Below, in pieces: positions 6,570 to 12,512 of a DNA stretch of 12,995 bases. Numbering within the stretch: position 1 is the first letter of the stretch; each line of letters starts with the position of its first letter. Location of the stretch: contig JAJYYS010000030.1 of the NCBI GenBank assembly GCA_021800745.1, forward strand, positions 1 to 12,995, written 5' to 3'. Made by a program: the position numbers and the translations under genes. The notes beneath the pieces are model-generated. The model worked only from the letters and a program-made list of their open reading frames with translations. It was not told the DNA's origin and searched no databases. This DNA is from a bacterium (GTDB taxonomy: Bacteria > SZUA-79 > Acidulodesulfobacterales > Acidulodesulfobacteraceae).

Positions 6570-7220
6570 ATGGAATACCAGAAACTCGATAAATCTTTCT
6601 ACGCAAGGGAAGACACGGTAAAAATCGCAAAGGAACTGATAGGAAAGTATTTATTGACTGATATTGACGGGGAGGGGGTCACCGGAGGTAAAATAGTTGA
6701 GACGGAAGCCTACCTCGGGGCAATAGACAAGGCATCTCATGGGTACGGCAACCGCAAAACCGAAAGAAATAAAAATTTATATAAAGCCGGCGGATATGCT
6801 TACGTTTATTTTATATACGGTATGTATTATCTATTTAACGTAGTAACAGGCAAAGAAAATAACGCCGATGCCGTTTTAATCAGGGCAATAGAACCTGAAA
6901 TAGGCTTAGATATAATGCTGAAGAGAAAAGAGAAAGCGGGAAGGAGGGGGAAAGGCGGGGCTAACGGCGGAGTTAACAGGATAACATCCGGCCCCGGTCT
7001 TTTAACTATTGCGCTTGGCATAAATTTAAGACATAACGGTATTCCGGTCTGCGAAGGTAAAGAACCTGAAAAACTCAATATATGGCTGGAAGACAGAAAT
7101 GTAAATATAGCGGGTAAAGACGTTATCAAAACACCGAGAGTAGGAGTAGGCTACGCCGCAGAACATGCTTTACTGCCGTACAGGTTTAAAATAAAAGGAA
7201 ATAAATGGGTGAGCAGATGA
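6570..7220 (+). CDS. mpg: 3-methyladenine DNA glycosylase (Mpg/AAG family)
   Basis: A 216-residue alkyladenine-type DNA glycosylase, a base-excision-repair enzyme that flips out and removes alkylated or deaminated purines. Motifs align with human AAG: KIVETEAYLG (residues 41-50) gives the general-base Glu E46 and Y48, followed by H57 at the spacing expected for Y127/H136. YAYVYFIYGMYYLFNVV (76-92) provides the DNA-intercalating tyrosine Y83 and N90. LIRAIEPE (103-110) gives R105, and SGPGLLTIALGI (140-151) is the late GPxxL motif. The lysine usually seen as GPGKL is replaced by leucine here. A purine-rich stretch encodes a Lys/Arg/Gly loop (about residues 117-135) at a variable position. The length is normal. 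No SD is visible before the ATG at 6570; the MITE-like element ends 23 bp upstream. No operon partner lies on this strand. Confidence 0.92.
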   Translation: MEYQKLDKSFYAREDTVKIAKELIGKYLLTDIDGEGVTGGKIVETEAYLGAIDKASHGYGNRKTERNKNLYKAGGYAYVYFIYGMYYLFNVVTGKENNADAVLIRAIEPEIGLDIMLKRKEKAGRRGKGGANGGVNRITSGPGLLTIALGINLRHNGIPVCEGKEPEKLNIWLEDRNVNIAGKDVIKTPRVGVGYAAEHALLPYRFKIKGNKWVSR

Positions 7221-7230
7221 AACCCGGTTT

Positions 7231-7304
7231 GTCATTCCTGCATATCTTCTGCCTGCGTTTATCAAAGAAAGCATGCCTTTGATGCAGGTATAAGAGGGCA
7301 GGAA
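7231..7304. repeat. Imperfect nested palindrome, GTCATTCCTGC repeat-derived
   Basis: The segment starts GTCATTCCTGC, one base off the GTCATTCCCGC unit, and folds back on itself. TTCCTGC (7235-7241) pairs with GCAGGAA (7298-7304), CCTGC (7252-7256) with GCAGG (7284-7288), and ATCAAAG (7261-7267) with CTTTGAT (7277-7283). TTATCAAAG and the GCCTT..ATGC block also occur in the same order in the element upstream of mpg (6458-6482), so the two look like diverged relatives flanking that gene. No reading frame is seen here. Confidence 0.6.
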
Positions 7305-7340
7305 ACGGCTCATCCATATCCGTATCCCGCTTTATATATA

Positions 7341-7374
7341 TTTTAGGCTGCAGCCGTTAAACAGCAGCCTAAAA
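7341..7374. other. 11-bp perfect stem-loop between convergent transcripts
   Basis: TTTTAGGCTGC (7341-7351) pairs with GCAGCCTAAAA (7364-7374) across a 12-base loop. Convergent genes flank it (mpg from the left, the mini-ORF from the right), so a bidirectional terminator would be expected. However, the stem begins with T and ends with A on both strands, the reverse of the usual A-stem-T layout, and no U-tract follows. The overlapping palindrome GGCTGCAGCC (7346-7355) gives an alternative fold. Terminator function is possible but not demonstrated by the sequence. Confidence 0.5.
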
Positions 7375-7383
7375 TATTAAACG

Positions 7384-7440
7384 TTATTTCTTTTTTGTGG
7401 ACGGTTTCTTTGTTTCTTTTTTAATCGGCTTATTTGCCAT
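7384..7440 (-). CDS. Lysine-rich 18-residue mini-protein (hypothetical)
   Basis: A short open frame from ATG (7438-7440) to TAA (7384-7386) encodes MANKPIKKETKKPSTKKK, with eight lysines among 18 residues and no hydrophobic core. I do not recognise a family. The main support is the start region: GGAGGTGA at 7446-7453 with a 5-base spacer is the strongest Shine-Dalgarno in the window, and its last three bases are the TGA stop of the epimerase gene. Ribosomes finishing the epimerase would therefore be placed to reinitiate. The composition suggests binding to nucleic acid or to ribosomal RNA, or simple charge-based membrane contact; all of that is inference. A stem-loop lies 10 bp after its stop. 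It could also be a non-functional relic with a fortuitous SD. Confidence 0.55.
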   Translation of the reverse strand: MANKPIKKETKKPSTKKK

Positions 7441-7445
7441 TGTCT

Positions 7446-7453
7446 TCACCTCC
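7446..7453 (-). promoter_or_regulatory. Strong ribosome binding site overlapping the epimerase stop
   Basis: On the minus strand the octamer GGAGGTGA ends in the TGA that stops the epimerase. It is a near-complete anti-SD match, 5 bases before the ATG of the 18-codon ORF. It decides the start of that ORF and suggests coupled translation. Confidence 0.7.
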
Positions 7454-8378
7454 GGTTATTGAGTAGAAACCATTTATATGTTTCTTTAATTCCTTCGCTA
7501 AAATCGGTTTTCGGTATAAAGTTCATATCTTTTTTTATTTTCTCGTAATTTAAACAGCTTGTTTTCTGTTCGCCTAGTTTAGCAGGTCCGTGAACCTCTT
7601 TATATTTATTATCGAAATTTTTATTAATTTCTTTAAATAAATCGTTCACGCTTATTTCTATGGAAGTTCCGACATTGTAAATTCCGACTTTATCGATGTT
7701 TTCCAGAGCTAGAATATTAGCCTTTACGACGTCTTCGACATAAACGTAATCCCGTGTTTGATGTCCGTCGCCGTTAATAATCGGCTGTTCTCCTTTAAGC
7801 ATCTTATTTAAAAATATCGCTACGACTCCGGCTTCGCCGTGAGGATTCTGCCTTGGACCGTAAACGTTTCCGTAGCGAAGGGATACATATTTAAGCCCGA
7901 ATATTTCGTTATAATAATTTAAGAATTTATCAGTTGCAAGTTTTGCTATTCCGTAAGGAGACAGCGGCCATTCGGGATGATTTTCGGGAGTAGGCCTGAC
8001 ATCGGTATCGCCGTAAATAGCGCCGCCGGTCGAAGAAAAAATAAACTTTTTAATTTTAAAATCGGAGGAAAGTTTAATTAAATTTAACGTCCCCATTATG
8101 TTTGTTTCGGCATCGAATAAAGGGTCGGAAACGGATTTTCTGACGTCTATCTGTGCGGCAAAATGATAAATTATTTCGGGAGATTCTTCGACAAATACAT
8201 TTTCTATTTTTTTAAAATCCGTAATATCTGTTTTTACAAATTTTGCCTTAGGATTAATATTATACTCAAAACCGGTCGAAAGATTGTCGATTATTACGAC
8301 GTCGTTTCCTTTGGCGATAAGTTCGTCCGTAACATGGCTTCCGATAAATCCCGCGCCGCCGGTTAAAAGTATTTTCAA
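7446..8378 (-). CDS. NAD-dependent epimerase/dehydratase, UDP-glucose 4-epimerase (GalE)-like
   Basis: A 310-residue extended short-chain dehydrogenase acting on nucleotide sugars, most likely a C4 epimerase such as UDP-glucose/UDP-galactose or the N-acetyl forms. The NAD-binding Rossmann motif is TGGAGFIGSH (residues 6-15) and the acidic residue closing strand 2 is D31 in IIDNLSTG. HFAAQIDVRKSV (72-83), the catalytic SSTGGAIYGD (115-124) and the YGIAK pair (Y142, K146) follow. LRYGNVYGPRQNPHGEAGVVAIF (167-189) and DGHQTRDYVYVEDV (204-217) complete the substrate-side motifs. The start is TTG (8376-8378), supported by AAGGAGAG at 8383-8390 and by exact placement of MKILLTGGAGFIG. It sits 25 bp after ilvE on the same strand. 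The exact sugar cannot be assigned; a link to the polysaccharide genes elsewhere in the window is plausible. Confidence 0.88.
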   Translation of the reverse strand: MKILLTGGAGFIGSHVTDELIAKGNDVVIIDNLSTGFEYNINPKAKFVKTDITDFKKIENVFVEESPEIIYHFAAQIDVRKSVSDPLFDAETNIMGTLNLIKLSSDFKIKKFIFSSTGGAIYGDTDVRPTPENHPEWPLSPYGIAKLATDKFLNYYNEIFGLKYVSLRYGNVYGPRQNPHGEAGVVAIFLNKMLKGEQPIINGDGHQTRDYVYVEDVVKANILALENIDKVGIYNVGTSIEISVNDLFKEINKNFDNKYKEVHGPAKLGEQKTSCLNYEKIKKDMNFIPKTDFSEGIKETYKWFLLNNRR

Positions 8379-8403
8379 AATACTCTCCTTATGCTTCTTG
8401 TTT

Positions 8404-9366
8404 TCAACGAACGTAAGTCAGCCATTTTTCGTATTTTTTATTTCCGCCTTTTACTACATTAAAAAATATCTTCTGTAATTCGAGGGCAACTTTGCCTGCC
8501 TTTCCCATACCTATTTTTCTGTCGTCTATTTCCCTGACTGGAGTGACTTCGGCGGCGGTTCCGGTTAAAAAAACTTCGTCGGCGATATAAAGTTCATCCC
8601 GGGTAATCCTTTCTTCTTTAATTTTTAACCCCATTTCTTTTTCCATAACCTCAATAACGCTTTTTCTGGTAATACCCGGAAGAACGGAAGAAAGAGGCGG
8701 GGTTTTAATATATCCGTCGGAATAAACGAAGATATTTTCGCCGCTTGCCTCGCACACGAATCCTAGAGTATCGAGCATTATCGCCTCGTCGTAACCGGCA
8801 TTAACGGCTTCTTTTTTTGCCAGAATAGAATTTATATATTGACCGGTGGATTTGGACATACCCATAAAAGTATTAACATGAAACCTTGCGTAAGAAGACA
8901 CCTTTGCTCTGATGCCGTTTTTAAGGGCTTCTTCTCCAAGATATGCCCCCCAGTACCAAGCGGAAACAGCGATTCTGGTATCATAATTTTTTATGAATAT
9001 GCCGAGTCCGCCCCCGTCGCCTATAAAGATAAGGGGTCTTATATAGCATTCTTTAAATCTATTTATTTTAACGGTTTCTATAATCGCCTTTTTAATCTCT
9101 TTCTTTTCGTAAGGAACCGGTATCTGAAGAATATGACAGGAGTTATAAAGCCTGTCTATATGCTCGTCGAGCCGGAAAACGGCCGAACCATCTTTTTTTG
9201 TTTCATAGCATCTTATGCCTTCGAATGCGCCGAGACCGTAATGCAAAGAATGGCTGTTGACGGAAACCTTGGCATCTTTATAATCGACAAATTTCCCGTC
9301 CATCCATACTTTTGAACCTTCAAAAGGACTGGCGTTGCTCTTACCGGCTGTTTTTTTGCCTTTCAT
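8404..9366 (-). CDS. ilvE: Branched-chain amino-acid aminotransferase
   Basis: A 320-residue fold-type IV pyridoxal-phosphate aminotransferase that interconverts Leu, Ile and Val with their 2-oxo acids using glutamate/2-oxoglutarate in the cytoplasm. Motifs: VSVNSHSLHYGLGAFEGIRCY (residues 34-54), FRLDEHIDRL (64-73, phosphate-region Arg R65), the PLP lysine K172 in GMSKSTGQYINS, CEASGENIF (205-213, E206), and PGITRKSVIEV with LTGTAAEVTPV (267-277). SKSTGQYxNS and GTAAEV are characteristic of IlvE rather than D-amino-acid aminotransferase. The N-terminus is about 15 residues longer than the usual start near VWMDGKFV and is Lys/Ser-rich; M22 is an internal alternative start. A weak GAGAG precedes the ATG at 9366. 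The gene is followed by the GalE-like gene after 25 bp. With mtnA upstream it might also transaminate the keto-acid of methionine salvage, which is inference. Confidence 0.93.
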   Translation of the reverse strand: MKGKKTAGKSNASPFEGSKVWMDGKFVDYKDAKVSVNSHSLHYGLGAFEGIRCYETKKDGSAVFRLDEHIDRLYNSCHILQIPVPYEKKEIKKAIIETVKINRFKECYIRPLIFIGDGGGLGIFIKNYDTRIAVSAWYWGAYLGEEALKNGIRAKVSSYARFHVNTFMGMSKSTGQYINSILAKKEAVNAGYDEAIMLDTLGFVCEASGENIFVYSDGYIKTPPLSSVLPGITRKSVIEVMEKEMGLKIKEERITRDELYIADEVFLTGTAAEVTPVREIDDRKIGMGKAGKVALELQKIFFNVVKGGNKKYEKWLTYVR

Positions 9367-9430
9367 AATTTTTCTCTCTTTTAAAATTTAAAAATTAAAT
9401 TTATTTCTAAATTATATATAATCTTGTTTA

Positions 9431-9480
9431 TCATTGCGAGCATATAGATTGTTTAGCGGTCTTCGACCACTCGCAATGAC
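9431..9480 (-). repeat. Degenerate GTCATTGCGAG dispersed repeat, nested hairpin
   Basis: TCATTGCGAG (9431-9440) is the exact reverse complement of CTCGCAATGA (9470-9479). Between them GGTC-TTC-GACC (9458-9468) forms a second perfect stem. Read on the minus strand it starts GTCATTGCGAG and reaches CAATC, the same frame as the units at 1430-1563. It occupies the 137-bp gap between mtnA and ilvE, so the hairpin would be transcribed if the two genes share a message. No T-tract follows. Confidence 0.75.
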
Positions 9481-9503
9481 CGATTTTTATATATTTTATA
9501 TTA

Positions 9504-10577
9504 TCATTTACGGAAAATCTCCGCAATAGATTTTTTATAATCGGGATAAAGAATTCCTTTTTCGGTTATTATGGCAGACACGTATTTATTTGGAGTTACG
9601 TCGAAAGCGTAATTTAACGCCTTTGCGTTTTCAGGCGCAATCCTTTTGCCGAATACCGTGACAACCTCGTTTATGTCCCGTTCCTCAATAGGAATTTCAT
9701 CGCCGGATTCAAGGTTTATATCTATCGTGGAAAGCGGGGCGGCTACGTAAAACGGAATATTATTTTCTTTTGCGAGAACGGCAACCTGATACGTACCTAT
9801 TTTATTTGCGACGTCGCCGTTGGACGCTATTCTGTCGGCGCCGACTATAACCGCGTTAATTTTACCTTTTCTCATCAATAGCCCCGCTGAATTATCGGCA
9901 ATAAGGGTAACCGGAATGTTGTCCTCCATAAGTTCCCACATAGTTAGTCTTGCCCCCTGAAGAAACGGTCTTGTTTCGTCAGATATTACCGATATTTTTT
10001 TATTTTCGGAAACCGCCGCCCTTATGACTCCCAGCGCGGTGCCGTAGCCGGCGGTAGCAAGCGCGCCGGCATTGCAGTGGGTAAGAACGTTAAAACCGTC
10101 TTTTAAAAGGGATGCCCCGTATCGTCCCATATTTCTGTTTATTTCTATATCCTCATCATAGATTTTGAGGGATTCGGCTCTTATGCCGCTTACTATTTTT
10201 TTTAGATCGGCATTGTTTTTATCTACGCTTTTCCCTTCGGTTTCTACAAGCTCTTTAATTCTGCTTATCGCCCAGCCGAGATTTACAGCGGTAGGTCTTG
10301 CCGAGAACATAAAACCAGCTATATCAAAAAACTTCTTTTTAAACGTTTCGTAACTGTTTACTTCCGGCAAATCAAGCACGGATTTAGCGCCGAGATACAA
10401 ACCGAAAGCCGCAGAAACACCGATTGCCGGAGCGCCCCTGACAATCATATCTTTTATGGCATCATACACATCTTTGTAAGTTTTTAATTCGACGTAAATT
10501 ATTTCAAGAGGAAGTTTTCTCTGGTCGAGCATTTCGACGACGTCGTCGTCCCTTAATTTTAAAGTATAAAAAGCCAT
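9504..10577 (-). CDS. mtnA: S-methyl-5-thioribose-1-phosphate isomerase
   Basis: A 357-residue member of the MtnA/eIF2B-alpha-like isomerases. It converts the aldose S-methyl-5-thioribose-1-phosphate into the ketose S-methyl-5-thioribulose-1-phosphate in methionine salvage. MtnA-specific features are IVRGAPAIGVSAAFGL (residues 45-60), SARPTAVNLGWA (92-103), the catalytic cysteine C168 in THCNAGALATAGYGTALG, and ISDETRPFLQGARLT (198-212). The catalytic aspartate is D248 in VIVGADRIASNGDVANKIGTY, and YVAAPLSTID (277-286) follows. C168 and D248 match the Cys/Asp pair known from Bacillus MtnA, separating it from true translation-factor relatives. The ATG at 10577 has GGAGGC at 10586-10591. It follows hicA by 26 bp and is probably co-transcribed. 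No other salvage gene is in the window. Some bacterial MtnA homologues also act on 5-deoxyribose-1-phosphate, so that is an alternative substrate. Confidence 0.95.
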   Translation of the reverse strand: MAFYTLKLRDDDVVEMLDQRKLPLEIIYVELKTYKDVYDAIKDMIVRGAPAIGVSAAFGLYLGAKSVLDLPEVNSYETFKKKFFDIAGFMFSARPTAVNLGWAISRIKELVETEGKSVDKNNADLKKIVSGIRAESLKIYDEDIEINRNMGRYGASLLKDGFNVLTHCNAGALATAGYGTALGVIRAAVSENKKISVISDETRPFLQGARLTMWELMEDNIPVTLIADNSAGLLMRKGKINAVIVGADRIASNGDVANKIGTYQVAVLAKENNIPFYVAAPLSTIDINLESGDEIPIEERDINEVVTVFGKRIAPENAKALNYAFDVTPNKYVSAIITEKGILYPDYKKSIAEIFRK

Positions 10578-10603
10578 TTTTTAAAGCCTCCGTATTAAAA
10601 AAC

Positions 10604-10807
10604 CTAAAAATCTATACCGGCAGATTCAAGCACCTGTTTTACTATTTTAGGATGTAATATTTTATTTGAATGAAACGGAATTACGACTCTTATATTTTTC
10701 TTAATATATATCCTGTGACTACCCTTGCTTCTGACTAATTCGAAGCCTGCTTTTAGCAATAAGGATTCTGCTTCGCTAGGCGTTAATTTTGGAAGCTTAG
10801 GCAACAT
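10604..10807 (-). CDS. hicA: HicA-type mRNA interferase toxin
   Basis: A 67-residue HicA/YcfA-like protein with a double-stranded-RNA-binding-like fold, expected to cleave mRNA in a ribosome-independent way when free of its antitoxin. The hallmark AGFELVRSKGSHRIY (residues 20-34) contains the catalytic histidine H31, followed by a short hairpin, VVIPFHSNK, and a C-terminal helix KIVKQVLESAGI. The length is typical for the family and the active site looks intact. The ATG (10805-10807) overlaps the end of hicB by 11 bp and has GAGG only 3 bases upstream. An in-frame TTG one codon later has better spacing. The order antitoxin-toxin (hicB then hicA) is one of the two known arrangements. The pair sits inside a gatB-mtnA run. 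Confidence 0.92.
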   Translation of the reverse strand: MLPKLPKLTPSEAESLLLKAGFELVRSKGSHRIYIKKNIRVVIPFHSNKILHPKIVKQVLESAGIDF

Positions 10808-11024
10808 TCACCTCTATATAAGCAGTGAGAATCTCTTTATTCAAATATTTTTTTCTTTCCGCTTCGGATAATGTTTCCAAATATAATTCGATAGCTTCTT
10901 TAATATTGCCTATTACTTCCTCATAAGAATCTCCCTGCGTCTGGCATCCTTTAAGTTCCGGGCAATATGCGTAATAACCGTGTTCGTCTTTTTCGATAAT
11001 GATAATAACTTTATAAGACATCAT
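10797..11024 (-). CDS. hicB: HicB-type antitoxin (UPF0150 domain)
   Basis: A 75-residue HicB-like protein with the degenerate RNase-H-like fold that binds and neutralises HicA. The family core is visible: YKVIIIIEKDEHGYYAYCPELKGCQTQGDSYEEVIGNIKEAI, with the CPELKGCxTQGDS turn at residues 21-33. Longer HicB proteins add a C-terminal helix-turn-helix or ribbon-helix-helix for operator binding. None is present here, so autoregulation would need another factor or be absent. The first ATG (11022-11024) overlaps the gatB TAA by one base (TAATG) with GAGAGGAA at 11028-11035. The next codon is also ATG and has better SD spacing, so translation may start there. Coupling to gatB translation is likely. 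Confidence 0.92.
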   Translation of the reverse strand: MMSYKVIIIIEKDEHGYYAYCPELKGCQTQGDSYEEVIGNIKEAIELYLETLSEAERKKYLNKEILTAYIEVNVA

Positions 11025-12484
11025 TAGTTCCTCTCGCTTTTATAATTTTCGATATATCTCTGCAATATCTCGTTCACTTTCTTAGGATTGGCTTTGCCTT
11101 TTGTTTTTTTCATCGCCTCTCCGACGAAAAAGCCGAATAATTTGTCTTTTCCGCCGATTAAATCGGCAAGTTCTTTTTGATTTTCATCAAGCACCTGTTT
11201 TACTATGTTTTCGATTCCTTTATCGTCGGAAACCTGGGCTAAATTATTTTCTTTTATGACTTCTCCCGCTTTTTTGCCTGATGAAAGCATTTCCGCCAGT
11301 ACTATTTTGCCGGTGTTTCTGTTAATACTGCCGGATTCCACCGCCGTTATCAGCTCAAGGAAATCCTGAGCTTTAATAAGGCTTCTTCCTTCGCCTTCCC
11401 TTACTTTCAATTCCGAAAGAAGTTCGTTTATAACCCAGTTCGCTAATTTCTTAATTTCGACCCTGCCGTTATTTTCCTTTATTAAATCTTCAAAGTAACG
11501 GGCTATGTCTTTATCCTGAGTAAGCACTTCCGCGTCGTATTCCGTCAGCTTATATTCCGAAACGTATCTGCCTCTTTTTGCCTCAGGCAGTTCTATAATG
11601 GAATTTCTAATTTCAGATATAAACTCTTCCGATAAAATTAACGGCGGTAAATCCGGTTCTTCGAAATATCTATAGTCGTGGGCTTCTTCCTTGCCCCTCA
11701 TCGACCTTGTCGTATTTTCTTTGGAGTCGTAGAGCCGTGTTTCTTGAATCACGCTCCCGCCGCTTAAAACAATATCTATCTGCCTTTCTATTTCGTATTC
11801 TATGGCCTTTTCCACAAATTTAAACGAATTTACGTTTTTAACTTCGGCTCTCGTTCCAAGTTTTGAATCGCCTTTCCGCCTGACGGAAACGTTAGCGTCG
11901 CACCTGAAACTGCCTTCCTCCATATTGCCGTCGGAAACGCCGAGATAGACGAGTATCTCTCTAAGCGCTTTTAAATAAGCCGCAGCTTCCGTGGCTGAGC
12001 TTATATCAGGTTCGGAAACTATTTCCACAAGGGGCGTGCCGGCTCTGTTTAAATCTACGTAAGACCGGTTTCCTATATGAATTAATTTCCCTGCATCTTC
12101 TTCGATATGAAGCCGGTTTATCCTTATTTTCTTTCCGCCGCCGTCGGTTTTGATGTTCAAATAGCCGTCTGAAGAAACAGGGTCTAAATACTGCGATATT
12201 TGATAACCTTTCGGCAAATCCGGATAAAAATAGTTCTTTCTTGCAAAAAGGCTTTTTTTGTTTATATTGATATTTAAAGCCAGCGCCGCCTTCACCGCAA
12301 GTTTTACCCCTTCGAAATTAATGACGGGCAATGCCCCCGGAAGCGCAAGGCAGACCGGACAAACGGCGGAATTAGGCTCTAAACCGAAAATGTTAGGACA
12401 CGAGCAAAACATTTTTGTCTTCGTTAAAAGCTGGGAGTGAACCTCGAGCCCTATTACCGCCTCAAATAAATCGTTATTATTCAT
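11024..12484 (-). CDS. gatB: Asp-tRNA(Asn)/Glu-tRNA(Gln) amidotransferase subunit B
   Basis: A 486-residue GatB, the kinase/tRNA-recognition subunit of the GatCAB amidotransferase that phosphorylates and then amidates mischarged Glu-tRNA(Gln) or Asp-tRNA(Asn). The N-terminal cradle domain has VIGLEVHSQLLTKTKMFCSC (residues 10-29), a four-cysteine zinc site (C27, C29, C42, C45 in VCPVCLALPGALP) and ARKNYFYPDLPKGYQISQY (81-99). These are followed by HIEEDAGK, DLNRAGTPLVEIVSEPD, GSFRCDANVS and RYFEEPDLPPL. The final ~150 residues form the YqeY-like helical tail that contacts tRNA. The length is standard. The ATG at 12484 has GAGGA at 12492-12496. It lies 28 bp after gatA, and its stop overlaps hicB. 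No gatC is in the window; it would be expected upstream of gatA. Confidence 0.97.
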   Translation of the reverse strand: MNNNDLFEAVIGLEVHSQLLTKTKMFCSCPNIFGLEPNSAVCPVCLALPGALPVINFEGVKLAVKAALALNININKKSLFARKNYFYPDLPKGYQISQYLDPVSSDGYLNIKTDGGGKKIRINRLHIEEDAGKLIHIGNRSYVDLNRAGTPLVEIVSEPDISSATEAAAYLKALREILVYLGVSDGNMEEGSFRCDANVSVRRKGDSKLGTRAEVKNVNSFKFVEKAIEYEIERQIDIVLSGGSVIQETRLYDSKENTTRSMRGKEEAHDYRYFEEPDLPPLILSEEFISEIRNSIIELPEAKRGRYVSEYKLTEYDAEVLTQDKDIARYFEDLIKENNGRVEIKKLANWVINELLSELKVREGEGRSLIKAQDFLELITAVESGSINRNTGKIVLAEMLSSGKKAGEVIKENNLAQVSDDKGIENIVKQVLDENQKELADLIGGKDKLFGFFVGEAMKKTKGKANPKKVNEILQRYIENYKSERN

Positions 12485-12512
12485 ATTTTAATCCTCATTT
12501 AAATAATCCAAT

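Noticed and set aside
8839..9315. Plus-strand 158-codon open frame
   Set aside because: It is wholly antisense to the clear ilvE coding sequence, has no SD or family motifs, and is the expected shadow of a well-conserved gene.
9431..9480. Intrinsic terminator after mtnA
   Set aside because: The hairpin is repeat-derived and no run of T follows the stem in the direction of mtnA transcription.
10578..10603. SAM or methionine riboswitch before mtnA
   Set aside because: Only 26 bp separate hicA from mtnA, far too short for a known riboswitch.
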